64,000 nt of DNA. Origin: Lytechinus pictus (taxonomy: Eukaryota; Echinodermata; Echinoidea; Temnopleuroida; Toxopneustidae). The notes under the pieces are model-generated. The model saw only the letters and a list, made by a program, of their open reading frames with translations. It ran no database searches and had not been told where the DNA came from. Positions 12,836 to 24,900 of the stretch are shown piece after piece (the stretch's first letter is position 1; each line of letters opens with the position of its first letter). The stretch lies in contig NC_087247.1 in the NCBI RefSeq assembly GCF_037042905.1, positions 36,907,420 through 36,971,419 of the forward strand, written 5' to 3'. Made by a program: the position numbers and the translations under genes.

Positions 12836-13208
12836 ACTAGACCAAGTGAGAATTTGACCAAATGGGTATTGGACCAAGTGGAGATTGGACGAACTGTCAA
12901 TTGTACCCTGTGGGTATTGGACCAAAAGGCAATTGTACCAACTAGCAATGAAGTTAGACGAACTGGCTATTGGATGAATTAAGTGTCTATTAAACGAAGT
13001 GGCATTTAGTTGAAATGGCTCTTGGAGGATGTGCATGGCTATTGGACGAAATTGCTCTTAAAGAAGTGGAACGGAGTGGCTTTTGGACGAAGTGACTCAA
13101 AGACTAACTCACTCTCGGACGAAATTATTATTGAACGAAATGTTATTGGACCAAACGGCATTAAACAACATGGCCATTGGACAAAATACCAATGGACGTA
13201 GAGGCAAA
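12836..13208 (-). repeat. 16-bp tandem array, right arm (about 23 units), inverted
   Basis: The reverse complement of the left-arm unit, seen as ATTGGACGAAATGGC / ATTGGACCAAGTGG. The gradient is mirrored: GGACCAA units lie nearest the centre and GGACGAA units outward. Confidence 0.75.
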
Positions 13209-13214
13209 TCTCCC

Positions 13215-13243
13215 CCACACATACACACACACACACACACACA
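13215..13243. repeat. CA-dinucleotide microsatellite
   Basis: A run of CACA with one interruption, lying just outside the right 16-bp array and inside the foldback element. Confidence 0.8.
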
Positions 13244-13471
13244 ATACTAACACTGACTTTGTCTCTAACCCAACATATATACTTATTGATCTTTACTCTT
13301 ATTTTATCCGTCAAATCAGTTTTTTTTTTTTTTGTTATCAAAATGTGCATATTGTCCAAAATTCCTGTCAGGCATACATGCACTATTGACACATTTTGGT
13401 AACAAATTTCCTTTACAAAAATGCGCAGTTACCAAAATGTGCAATTTACCAAAATATGCCGTAACACCCCA

Positions 13472-16400
13472 TCCCCTAAAAAAAAAAAACATCTTGAGCT
13501 GAGAGGGATGGGACCTTCGAATTGTGTATTGTATTTCTGTAGAAAGGACAGTGGGAAGGACAGGGGGAATAAATAATAGGTATATGGGAACAAAGCGAAA
13601 GAGGGTGGATAATCAGCACTGTGCGTTATGTTCACTTAGGTGGCGCTAGTGTACTTTTAGAGTAAAAAGTCGTTCATTTTTTTTTACTGGCCTACACATA
13701 ATGCCATGACAGCGAATAACACAGAGTGTAAATATTCTTTATATGAATGAACTCATAATACCCCAAAGAACAACAATGACACACATATACACAAAAAATG
13801 AAATAAAAAATGGACACAAACCATGGAGACATTCCTCTTGTAGATAGAGTATTACACTTGTACATACAATAATGTGCAGTCGAAAATGCACGTGCAAAGG
13901 AAGTGCGGTGCCCATGGTCCTTTGGATACCATGAAAAAAATAATTGCTGCAATTTTCAATATATTTGTCAGATTCAATTACCAAATGTTTTTGTTCATAT
14001 GTGATCAGGGTTGGCGCGTTTTAAACGATGTGTTTTAAAACACTTTTTAAAGTGCGTTTTGAAACACCCGTTTTTTATACAAAAAACACGTGTTTTAAAA
14101 CACCATATAGACTTGTGTGTTGTAAATTTGCATTTTTAGATGAATGTTTTTTATACTTTTATTTCTTAAGTGGTGTATTATTTACTTCTAACTAACTAAA
14201 ACTCTTTCTCAATCTCAACACCACTCATTTTCTCCTCTCTCTCTTAGTTTCCCCCTTTATTCTCCCTTTCTCCATAATTGCTTTGTCATGTTCCTTTCCT
14301 CCCAGTTCAATTGTGCACATATCAATCTATATTAAGAATATTCTCATTTTAACAAACATATCTGAGTGTTGTGCTCACTTTTTGGACAGGAAAAGAAACA
14401 CTATTTACTGAATGAGCTCAAATATATGTACATGGAGTACTTGAATGAAATGGAAGTGTTGCACTGCAAGCACAATAAAAAAGACTGTAAAACTGAGGTA
14501 GGCCTATAAAGTAGGTGAAACTTTGTGCTTCGTTAAGATGAAGAAAAGTACTTTAAACAGTAGGCCTATAAGATAATCAGCTAGACAAACCTTAACCAAA
14601 ACAATCCCAGGGGACGTACGCCCCCCGGCCGCCCCCTCAAAAATCTCTATGATAGATCCATAAACATGACAGGGCCACGCCATATATATCGCTCAGACTA
14701 TTTTTGGGATGCATGCATGGGTATGCGGTTATGATATTACACCACAAGTGCATATCGGACCCCTTTATTGCTAAAAACACATGATTTCATGTATAAACCC
14801 AATTTGAGTTCTTGCCACAATTTGCATCTGTATCATTATATTTACTTTTTGTTAATGATTGGAAAATTATTGCTAGTAATTTTCATTAAAAAAATAATAA
14901 ACTGTACTTAATAAATGTATTTTTAAAAGTTAAAAAACATTTTATATCGGTAATTATTATATTTTTATAATAGGCATTTGATCTGAATTACTCAATTAAA
15001 AAAATATGCAGTTCAAGGGCTTTATTTATAGATTGAACTCGATTTGTACATGTATTTCATGCACTAAAATTGGCATAATTTTTGAAACCCCAATGCATAG
15101 ATAAGTGTATGTCAATTTCTTCAATTGTGCAAATTCTTCTCACCCCCCTTCCCCCCCCCCCCCTAGGTTGACAAGACTCAATAAACCTCGGGACTACATG
15201 TATTTGTACATGTATAGGAATAAAATGTCAACTTACTTTAGTGGGGTTTTTTAGGCATTCAATTTCCATGATTTAGTAATTTTGGGGGAAATATGATTTT
15301 TTTCTGTTGTATATTCATTAACAAAATTGTAGTAATCTCTCATTTGAAATATCAAGAGCTTAAATCATACTGTACTCGGTGTATAGTGTAATTGATTTAC
15401 AGAAAATTGCATCAATCTTTGGGAAAAAACCGTTGAAAACGATTTAAAACGTTTCAAAAAAATAAAAAACCTTTTCTGGTTTCTTTTTTAAAATAAGTTT
15501 TTTATTACAACACTGTATGTGATATTTGGAACTTTAATTTTAACTGTACCTGGCAATGAGATTTGGTAATAAATTCAATATAATAATCACATATATTATC
15601 ATTGATATTATTACATAGAAGCCTATTATACTGTATAGTGATATGTGCTAAAAAGCAATAAAATGATATACACTGGTGAGAATCATTTTGTTTTGGCCAG
15701 AATTCGATGTGCATAAGGGACCATCCCGGGGACCATCATGCTAACTTTCATCACTATTGAGCTCCATCAGGATTTCCATGAAAATGTTCAAATGAGGGAT
15801 CAGACACAAGACACAATATACCCACGCACGCTTCACCCACCGAATCACCAGCTGTTGTTGCCGGGAGAGCAGCGGGTTGGCGAGCTCTCGTATATCCGTT
15901 CAGTAGTCATCATTTCCCATGGAATATTCCTCGGTATGATATTGTTCACAGCAAGAAAACTTGCTCACAGCATCTCGAGTTCTTATCACTTCGAATGGAG
16001 TCATTCGATCAAATAAGATCATGTGAAAGGTAGTTAAAAAATAAAAATAAAAAGGCTCCACATTAATTCACGCAAGCTAAATTACCGCAGAGAACTCATG
16101 CACGCCAGGTCAATGGAGTATTTTCACACGGGAATAAATCAACACGGCCAATTATCTGACGCCAACAGAAAAACAGAAGAGGTAAATGTCCGAGGGTGGA
16201 GCTAGAACAGAAAAGTAAAACGTAGGAGTAAGAAATCAGTGCACAGAAGTGATGAAATAGGTAAAAATACCCAGAGATTTGACTGGATAAAAAGCCGTGG
16301 ACGCCGTGTGAAAATGCTTCATTGAAGTCTGAAATTAACGAACAATTTCTGTGCGCGCAAATCGAAAACATTATACACGCGGATTGCCAATCTAATACGT

Positions 16401-17225
16401 TAGGACCCGAAATCCCAATCGATTTCCCATGCCCTTTCGGTACCTGGTAGGCGTCAGGCCTATTATTACGTTAATCAGGCCTCCAAAATACTCTTGAATG
16501 GGACTTTACTAATATTCAAGTGTCCCAGTTATACTGGAATATTCTATGCCAGACGTTTTTATTAGCCAAAGATCCGGCCATATTACCCATATTACCACGT
16601 ACGTATCCCTTTTTTTCCGAGTGCATATATTAGGCTATAACGTTCCGCTGCAAGATCGACATTATGTTTTTAAAAATCCCTGAAAAAATATTAAAAAGTA
16701 TAGTAGGCCTACTACACGCAGTCCCATTTTAGTCGTCATTCAAAATAAACAATGAATAAACTTAACTGTATAACCCCACTAGTCGAAGAGGAAGAATTGC
16801 ATAGTAAATTAATTAGCAATGAACATATCTCTTCTTTGATCGATGAACAGGCTTAGTCCTAGGATCGTTGGAGTATAAATTGAAATCCCCGGTGCCCCCT
16901 TCTAAAAAATATCATAGATAGGCTTCAATACCCCCGGATCCCCCCCCCCCATCGGAAATCCTGTCAAAAATATTTTGGGTTCGGCAAACATTATCTATTC
17001 CACCCTACCGCACAAAATATAATATTAATAATTTTGACAACTTGATTTTTGTTTATTTAAAAGCATTAAGCACTATAAAATCATTAAACTTGGCATAAAA
17101 TAATACCATTAAACAGACAGAAATAATTACTCCCCACCACCCTCCATGGGGAATTTAATGTATTTTGCCCTGAAAATTGAACATTCCGTGCAACTGTTTG
17201 TGATCCTAAACAAGATGCATCATAC
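13472..17225. other. Non-coding stretch, possible eroded transposon 14005-15490
   Basis: Near 14005 the sequence CAGGGTTGGCG is followed by repeated GTTTTAAAACAC motifs. Related TTTAAAACG motifs in the other orientation occur near 15430-15490, so a degraded inverted-repeat element of about 1.5 kb is possible. The segment 15730-16400 is more mixed in composition, but its open frames (up to 92 codons) are unrecognised. No gene is supported. Confidence 0.35.
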
Positions 17226-17227
17226 GA

Positions 17228-18400
17228 TAATTATAACGCGAGCGTCAGTGAAGCACGAGCAGAACTTTTGTACGTTCTGGCCTGATAAAGACTTTTTGCA
17301 GTTAGTCATAAAGTCGATATATATTTCAACGATTAAATAATACGAGCGCGAAGCGCGAGCTGATAATTTTTGACATTCCGCCTGTGACCTAAAAAATTGA
17401 CATTCTAAGTACTTTTTGGAAGTTTGAACCGGATAGGTATACTTGATACGATCATTCATCTTGCAGTACTTCCAAAAAGCTAAACTGGAATGAACTTTGC
17501 AATATGTTGTGAAAGATTGGTATCATTAAGAAGGAGTATTTTTAGGAATCAATTGACGATTTTGGCCCAGCAAATTTCAGTGTATGGCCCTTCCTTGCAA
17601 GCATATGTTGCCGGAGTGACTATAGCTGGCACCCGGGAGCTGGCATTGGCATGTTGACCTGTCATGTAGTGAATCTTGAAAAGAAGAGAGCATTGGTCCA
17701 GGAGTCGTATAAGTAAACGGTCAATGTGAGCGCGAAGCGCAATTGAGATTTAGTCCTAAAAACGGCCGGGACACTCTATTCATGTTTTTTAATCCATGAA
17801 ATGGATGGGTAATTGGTCTTCCTACATTGATAATGAGAGCGCGAAGTGCGAACAGAAAAATGTTGATATTCTGATCTGAAACTGGATAACTTATAAGCAT
17901 AAATAATAAACCAGCTGCGTATCTCAATAAATATTTTTATCATGAAAATCAATAATGCGAGTGCGAAGCGCGAGCTGAAATTATTTGATATTCCGATCTG
18001 AAAACGGATCACTATTTCAAGCAATTTGTAGAAAAATTGTGAGGTATGTGGATGGATCGCAATTGAGAAATGATGCGAGCGCGAAGCGCGAGCTGATATT
18101 ATTTTACCTAGCACAGGGCCTGACATTTTGTCAGCATATGAAAATGATGACGATCTTCCTATTCCTCTTCCTATAATATAAGCGCAAAATGAAACTTTTT
18201 GATATTCCATTTAGTGAAAAAGGGGACCATTTAGTAATAGGAATTCATGAGTACGTTATTATCTAATTTTTAAGCCTTAATTTTGAGACGATTTTTATTG
18301 ATTTTAATTCCTTAAAACTGGACAGTTTAAGCACTTTTGTAATGAAACAGGATGCATGGGTTGGTATATTTTATACAATAATGCAAGCGCAAGGGACAAA
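17228..18400 (+). repeat. CpG core array, locus 2
   Basis: GCGAGCGCGAAGCGCGAGC or close variants start near 17228, 17347, 17727, 17835, 17955, 18074 and 18383. Spacing is mostly 105-120 bp, with one or two units lost. Several units keep the spacer motif GATATTCCGAYCTGAAAA. Orientation is opposite to locus 1. The array ends about 500 bp before the esterase start codon. Confidence 0.75.
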
Positions 18401-18636
18401 TCGCAAGCCGAATTTTTCCATAAACTGTCATGAAAAGTGTGAGCTGTTGCCCCTGTTGCCGGCCCTGTTGCTTATCCCCTTTTTCTGAACTGTTGAAATT
18501 GGGCTACATTTTATATCTTTGTCCTACGGCCAACTTGAGCGCATATGGTAATCCTCCTCTGCAGAGCTACTACAATTGGACGAATTGGCATAAGACGAAT
18601 TGGAAATAAACCATTCGAGAGCAATAACACCTCCAC

Positions 18637-18680
18637 CATAGAGATGTATACTAATTACGTTATTAGTATATATCTCTATG
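18637..18680. promoter_or_regulatory. 44-bp near-perfect palindrome upstream of the esterase gene
   Basis: CATAGAGATGTATACTAA and its inverted partner TTAGTATATATCTCTATG flank an inner TTACGTTA. The whole 44 bp pairs with only two mismatches, centred at 18658/18659. It lies about 235 bp before the ATG. It could be a hairpin, a small MITE relic, or a dimeric factor site with a CRE-like TACGTTA centre. Confidence 0.5.
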
Positions 18681-18724
18681 ACCTCCACTCATATTCGTCA
18701 ATCACATGACATGACATCCATAAA

Positions 18725-18730
18725 CACGTG
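18725..18730. promoter_or_regulatory. CACGTG E-box in the putative esterase promoter
   Basis: A perfect CACGTG is followed by two GC boxes of the CACGCCC type (near 18739 and 18750). The stretch 18720-18914 is clearly richer in G and C than its surroundings, as expected of a promoter or 5' UTR. Confidence 0.35.
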
Positions 18731-18914
18731 GACATGGGCACGCCCACAACACGCCCATTTTTCCTCTAGCTCCATGCATCATGCGTGCAATATATTTTGC
18801 TTTCATAATCGCGCTATCGACCGCAAGTGGACCCCGCGACAGCCAGCCCACCAAGCCACCATAGGCCATCCGATCTATCATTCCGATTTCCTTCTCAAGT
18901 TCTCGTGCACAAAC

Positions 18915-18987
18915 ATGGCGTGCCTTTTCTGTTCGCTGTTTTTAGGGGTTTTAACCGTCATTCTTGCTCCTCAGCACTGTTTTTCTG
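18915..18987 (+). CDS. Esterase exon 1 (signal peptide)
   Basis: ATG in AAACATGG context encodes MACLFCSLFLGVLTVILAPQ plus HCFS and one base of the next codon. The donor is G/GTGAGT at 18988. The split codon joins exon 2 as Asp. This start is preferred because it gives a proper signal peptide directly linked to the family domain. An upstream in-frame start near 18678 would bury the signal. Confidence 0.8.
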
Positions 18988-21900
18988 GTGAGTACTTCAT
19001 CGGGCAGAGAATGTTTGATGACGGTTTCGTAAATTTTAGTGAGAAAACCAAGCCAGGCCCAGGGCCGGGCCAGCTAGGGCGATGATAAAACTCAATTTAT
19101 TATTGATAAATAATATGAGACTCCAATTCCAAATCAACTTACAATAATACTTATAGCAGTACATAAGGTTACATAACTAGGTTATGTAACACAGATTTTT
19201 TTTAAAAGGGGTGGTTATGTCTTTTGAAAAACTGATCAATGCCAATGGCGGGTCAAACGTATTTAGGGTATTTTTTCCGAAGGCTTTTTTTTAAGACTAG
19301 TCAAACGTGTTTATCATGTATAGGCGGAAATTCCAGGGGGACACGTCCCCCCTCATTTGTCTTCAGTTTTATGATGGAAATAAATACATCATTCAAAATC
19401 AGAATAAAGCATGTATTTTGGACGAGATGAGTCAGATGACCTACTTTTGGGGTGATAACCCCCTTTTTTTTTGCTTGTCAAATTTTCCAGCCCCTTGTCC
19501 CCCCTACCTTTTGGGAGAGATTTCCGCCCTTGTGTATAGGGTATGTTTTTCCCGGGGCTTTCCTTGTTTTTGAAAAGAGTTCTTTTCTTCCCGAAGCAAT
19601 GACCCTGCCTGGGAACGGGCCTGGGAAACAGGAAAACAGTCGTGAAATTAAACTTTAAACCGACCTTTCATTCCCCAATTATGGGGAAATCAAGGCTAAT
19701 CTCAGAACAGAGAAGGGATTCAAGTCTTTCACTCGGCTGCATGCCTGGGGGTGTTATGTAATAAACGCCAGCATGTCTGGGAGGTCTATAGGAGCTAGAG
19801 CAATAGTTGGTAGACTATAACCAACCACTCATTCAATGAACAAGGTTATGATATAACCTTGTTCTCAGTTATATCTCCATGTGTGGCAAAATAAGGATGG
19901 CAATGTTTGGCTTATTTTCTCTTTTTCTTTGGGACAAATGCTTGATTTTTTACACTGACAGTTTCCATTACACCTATTTGTCATACAACTTGGCCCTTAA
20001 GTAAATTTGATTCTTTAAATTATTTTTTTCTTAATTAAAAATAGAAATAAAAAATGAAAAATTTTCTTGCCATATTATTTTCCACCAATAAGCCAAAAAT
20101 TCAAGTCTTTGAGCGCTCTAGTGAATACAAAATTATCCCCAAGTTACTAATGAAAAATAAATTGCAACTGTATGGAAATTAGTAATTTTGGTCACAAAAG
20201 TGATATCATTTTTAAAAGTGTGTGCTCTGTACAGCATTGGCATGCTATATAGTCCAACCTGTAGATTCCCCACAGGCAGATTGGTTGCAGTGAACCCCGG
20301 GGGGGCCACTTCCATTGACGAGTGGATACCATGCGCGACCACGGGGTCTCGAAAAGCACCCTAAACACGTATTTTCCATGTTCTGAAAATGCACCCCTTA
20401 ACAAGTATTGGCGTCTGAAACCCTACCCTTAACAAGTATTTGAAACAAAACTATACTCTTGGCAAGTATTCCCTGAAATGAACCCCTAAACAAGTATACA
20501 GCGATATTTTATGCATGTTCATTGTTGTGTCACAGGTCCGTCGGTCGCGGTTTTACCTAATTTACACACCATTTGGTTTAGTACGGACCCACCCCACCTT
20601 CCTCAAATCGGGACTCTAAACACGTAGTGTTGGGGCAAAAAGGACATCCTTTTTTCATTTTAATTTTGTTTTATCATCCCCGCAAATTTGACCCTAAACA
20701 CGTAGCTTTCCTAGCGAAATAGATACCCTTTTTTCATTATTTTTGTGTTTTTGACACCCTTATCACGTTACGTACGTAACGTGCCCTATCTTGAAAAAGA
20801 CATCCTTTTTACGTGTTTTTTTGGTCGCGCATGGTATCCACTCGTCAATGTAAGTGGCCCCCCCGGGCAGTGAACAAGTGTAACCAACCAGAGTAAACTG
20901 CGTGTTTTCACTTTGAAACATGTAACTTCACAGCTAGGCTATTTATTTTGGTTTGGCAATCAAGAGACCTGCTATGAGTCTAGGAATTGGGATTGTTGGA
21001 AACTGGAACTGCGATGATCCGAAGTAAATAACCATCATGAGTTTGGTCAAATTCGTGCTGTCCAAACTCTTATCGCATTAGTCCGATGGGTGCTCATGAC
21101 GGACGGAGTATATTATGAAGTCAATTGGCCTTTCGCAAATTTTGTATTGATTCAATTTCCCCAAGATTTGTCAGTGGCTGGGCCCTTTAAGCTTATTGTT
21201 AAACAAGTAGATCTTTGTCTAACTAACTTTGTCTCACCAATCTCTTTTTTTTTCGTCTCACAAATCTTGATAAGACATGTATTATGGGTCCATTTAGTAA
21301 ATTTTCTTGTTATGTCCTGCCCCCCTTAACATATGCATTGCTAAAATTCCTAAATTATGCACCCATCAGATTATAATTTTTAGGGGGGATGTTGCTACCA
21401 AACAGTTTCTAATTGTTTCATATGCCCTAATGTTAGATCTAGAGCTAATTTTGGTATTGTGATTGAACTTGAGTGAGCATATAAAATACAAGTTACCACA
21501 AATAAACTAAATATAGAGTCTATTTACTTGTATTTTAATATATGCTCACTCGGATTCAAACACTATATAAAAATTTTGCTCTTCAGCATATGAAAGCTAA
21601 TGACTAAATTTTGGTATAAAAATCCCATCTACTAAAAAAACCTTTGAAAAAGGACTAGATGCTATCCAATTCCAATTATATGCTTATATTTTCTAAGAAA
21701 AGATTGTCGATAAGCTATTAATATATAGGGTGGCTTATTCCTCTGGTATTATGGCAGCGATGGCCTTTCCCACCGCTGCCACCAGTTTGTAGGGTGGCCT
21801 TGCATGGGCTAGCATTTATGGCTTGGTGTATTCCTTACAGAGTAACACATACTTTAACACATCTTGACTCTGCTTGCCTGTGGTGATCTGCCTGGGGGTT

Positions 21901-24900
21901 GTGTACCAACCTCAACCTTGGTTTATTTGCATATATTAAATTCGTTTGACAATAGTAAATATTCAAATGACATAATTTGTAAACAAAAAGAAGTACATAA
22001 ATATAAAAGTCTTCCCAATGAATATAAATGAGCTTGTATGAATAAACATTATTCCAATAAAGGCTAAAGAGTTACTCAACTGAACCATGGAATGAACATG
22101 AAGAAAAGAACATTGCAAAAGTATTATATAAGGAATGCAAAGCAGGAGATGAAAGGATGGAAATGAAGAGGGAATGTGAAGCATGAGATAAGAATGTATA
22201 GCATGAGATGAATAAAGGAGTTGATGAGTGATGAGATCAAAGGAAAGGTAACATCAAAGGAAAGAGAAACATTCAAAATAAACTCCTACATTAATAACTC
22301 TTTTGCTGAAAAGTTATGCCCATTTGATTTAGGAAGAATTACATTTTTGTGTTTTGATCTCAGTGTGTTTCTGCAAATTGTTTTAAGAAAGACATTTATT
22401 TTAAGTGATAAAAATTAAGTTGTGACATACCATAACAGAGTAAGAACAGCTTCTAACTGTTGATGTTCATGTAATGTTCATATCTATGTTCAAAAGTGTA
22501 AATGAAATGAAAATTTAAAAAAAATTACTTCTTGGAACAGTCATTTTTAATGGAAAATGTGACTTGTTAAAAAGATTGTGACATATATGTAATTAGATTG
22601 TGCAGTGGGCAGCTGGAATTCATTCTTATATATTAAGTAATAATCTTGTCTTTTTTTGCTGAGTCTGATAAGATAATTTTTTACTCTGACAATATTATAC
22701 CTAATGGGCGTCGATCTGTTTGCGCTTTCTATTCATTAGGGGGGGATGGAGCTTTATTATGTAATATCCCCCCCCCCCCCCCCGATGAATACAACTCTGT
22801 GGATCGACACCATTGTTATGAACACCTTCATTTTGGGCAAAGATCTCTCTTTTCAGACTTGTTACATTGCAGTGAAAAAATTTGATTTTTTATCATTCTC
22901 CCTTTTATTCTATCTTAACAGATGATTCCCCAAGAGTGCAGATCAAAGAAACCATATTTACAGGCACTGATCATTACATAGCAGAAAGCACAACCCCTGT
23001 GTATTCCTTCAGAGGTATCTACTATGCTGAGTCTCCGGTAGGGGCTAGGAGATTTTCTCCACCTGTCACAAAGAAACTTCCTGGTGGACCATATGATGCC
23101 ACCAAATCTGGCCCATTTTGCCCCCAGAATCTTGAGACAACATCTATTGTATTTCCACGACCGTTTCCTTCAGATGAAATGAGCGAAGATTGCCTCCATC
23201 TTGATGTGTACACTCCTAGCCTGAACTCTGAGGAGAAGCTGGCAGTCATGGTGTACTTCCATGGAGGTGCTTATGCCAATGGTGCAGGAGGCTATTACGA
23301 CGGTTCTCCATATGCTTTGTTTCAAAATGTGGTACTAGTGGCTGCAAACTACCGTCTAGGTGCTTTAGGTTACTTAAGTACAGGAGATGAAGCTGCCTTT
23401 GGTAACTTTGCTCTCCTGGACCAGCACATGGTTCTTCAGTGGATACACAACCACATAAAACACTTTGGTGGTGACTCAAACTGTGTCACAATCTTTGGAG
23501 AATCTGCTGGAGCTGTCAACATCATTCTCCACCTCCAGTCATCTCTATCACAAGGCTTCTTCCACCGTGCTGTCTCTCAAAGCGGGGTGGCGCACAGTCC
23601 CATCATGACCTCCAAGAACCCTCTTCATGTTGCCCAGAGGCTGGCTCAGAAACTAAGCTGTCCAACTTCCACCACAAAAGAAATGGTGGAATGTTTACGA
23701 GGCAAGTCTGCTGATGATATACTTAAGGTTGATATGGATGACCCTGACATACCAACTTTACCTTTTGCCCCTGTTGTGGATGGCTTCTTTATAGAGGAAG
23801 ATCCACTTGAAGCGCTGATGATGGGGAAATTAACACGTGGCCCGGAGCTTTTGATAGGTGTCAATAACCATGAGGGAGGATTCTCCAACCTGGCAAACAG
23901 GATGAACGTTGAGTTTCTGAAAAATTTCAATGTTCAAGCCTTCAGAAACATAGTGCAGTCTCAGGTAAGTGTTATGCTACTTTTTATTTTGTAACACGCG
24001 GAAATTGATGCAGAAAGATGACACACGACACCATTCCTTGTGTTTCGGTTCGTTTAATAATCGATGAATCGTTATATACAAATACAAGAACAAGAGATAA
24101 AGCCTGCAAAAACCAAAAAGAATTGAATTAACAATTCAATAACCAAAATCTTTAACTCTCTAAAGATTATTTTACTAAATCGTTTCACTATAATAAGATT
24201 AGAACCGAACACATTTTATGTTTACAACTACATACTACAATCAAGTATACAAGTACAAGTCATTAATACAAAATATAACAAAAATGACATCAAAATCATA
24301 TGAAGTAACAAAGACAGATGCATAATTAATAAATTATTTAATTCACAAAACCCCTTTAAATTAAGACAGATAACATGCTATGCTAGCAAGGATATCACTT
24401 TAATATAACCTAACCTATTATTTATGAAAATATAAAATACATTGTGAACTAACTTTATAAACTTTTATTCAAAACTAAATCGACAAAATAAGATAATTAT
24501 CTTACCTATAATTCTGACCCGAAAATTAAGAAGCCTCTCTGCCTGCCCCATGAATGGGGTGCAGTGCAGGAGTGAATTGCAGCAAAATCCTCTCTCCCTT
24601 TTATGCAGTTATCACTCTCCATTCACAGATGCTAAGCCTTGACCATAATTATCTACATCATACAAGCTCATAGCTCTGGAATGTGATGTTTTGACCCAAA
24701 GACCATTCAGCATCACTCTTACCCAGAAAGAGTGTGAATCATACTTCTTAAAAAGCATGCAGATTGTTAAACATTTCTACTTTCTACTACTTCCTGTGAA
24801 GGTATCTATTACTTACATACAAATAATAAAGAGTTATGAAAATATATGAATTTCCATTAAACAGTTTGTTTTGACCTGTTACAATTTGAAATGAGCTGTG

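Larger units (their letters stand above)
11035..13466. mobile_element. Foldback (TU-like) element with arms of 16-bp tandem repeats
   Basis: The ends are TGTTAMGGC, followed by repeated CACATTTTGGTAAATT blocks, in inverted orientation (11035-11260 and 13390-13466). A 5-bp duplication CCCCA sits at 11030-11034 and 13467-13471. Inside, two long arrays of a 16-bp unit face each other (11372-11955 and 12836-13208), with about 880 bp of AT-rich sequence between them. Sea urchin TU foldback transposons are known to have inverted arms made of short (15-bp) tandem units, so this fits that class by architecture. No transposase is seen. Confidence 0.6.
19081..22921. other. Rest of esterase intron 1, mostly transposon-derived
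   Basis: No exon is recognised between the exon-1 donor and the acceptor at 22920-22921. It holds a broken hAT-type fragment (19233-19620), an intact hAT MITE (20296-20867) and AT-rich filler. Poly-C (about 22769-22784) lies near the 3' end, followed by a T-rich tract before the acceptor. Confidence 0.6.

Noticed and set aside
17776-18210. 144-codon frame with repeated ARASRSH peptides
   Set aside because: The peptide repeat is the CpG core array read in one frame; other arrays give the same peptides in other frames with stops.
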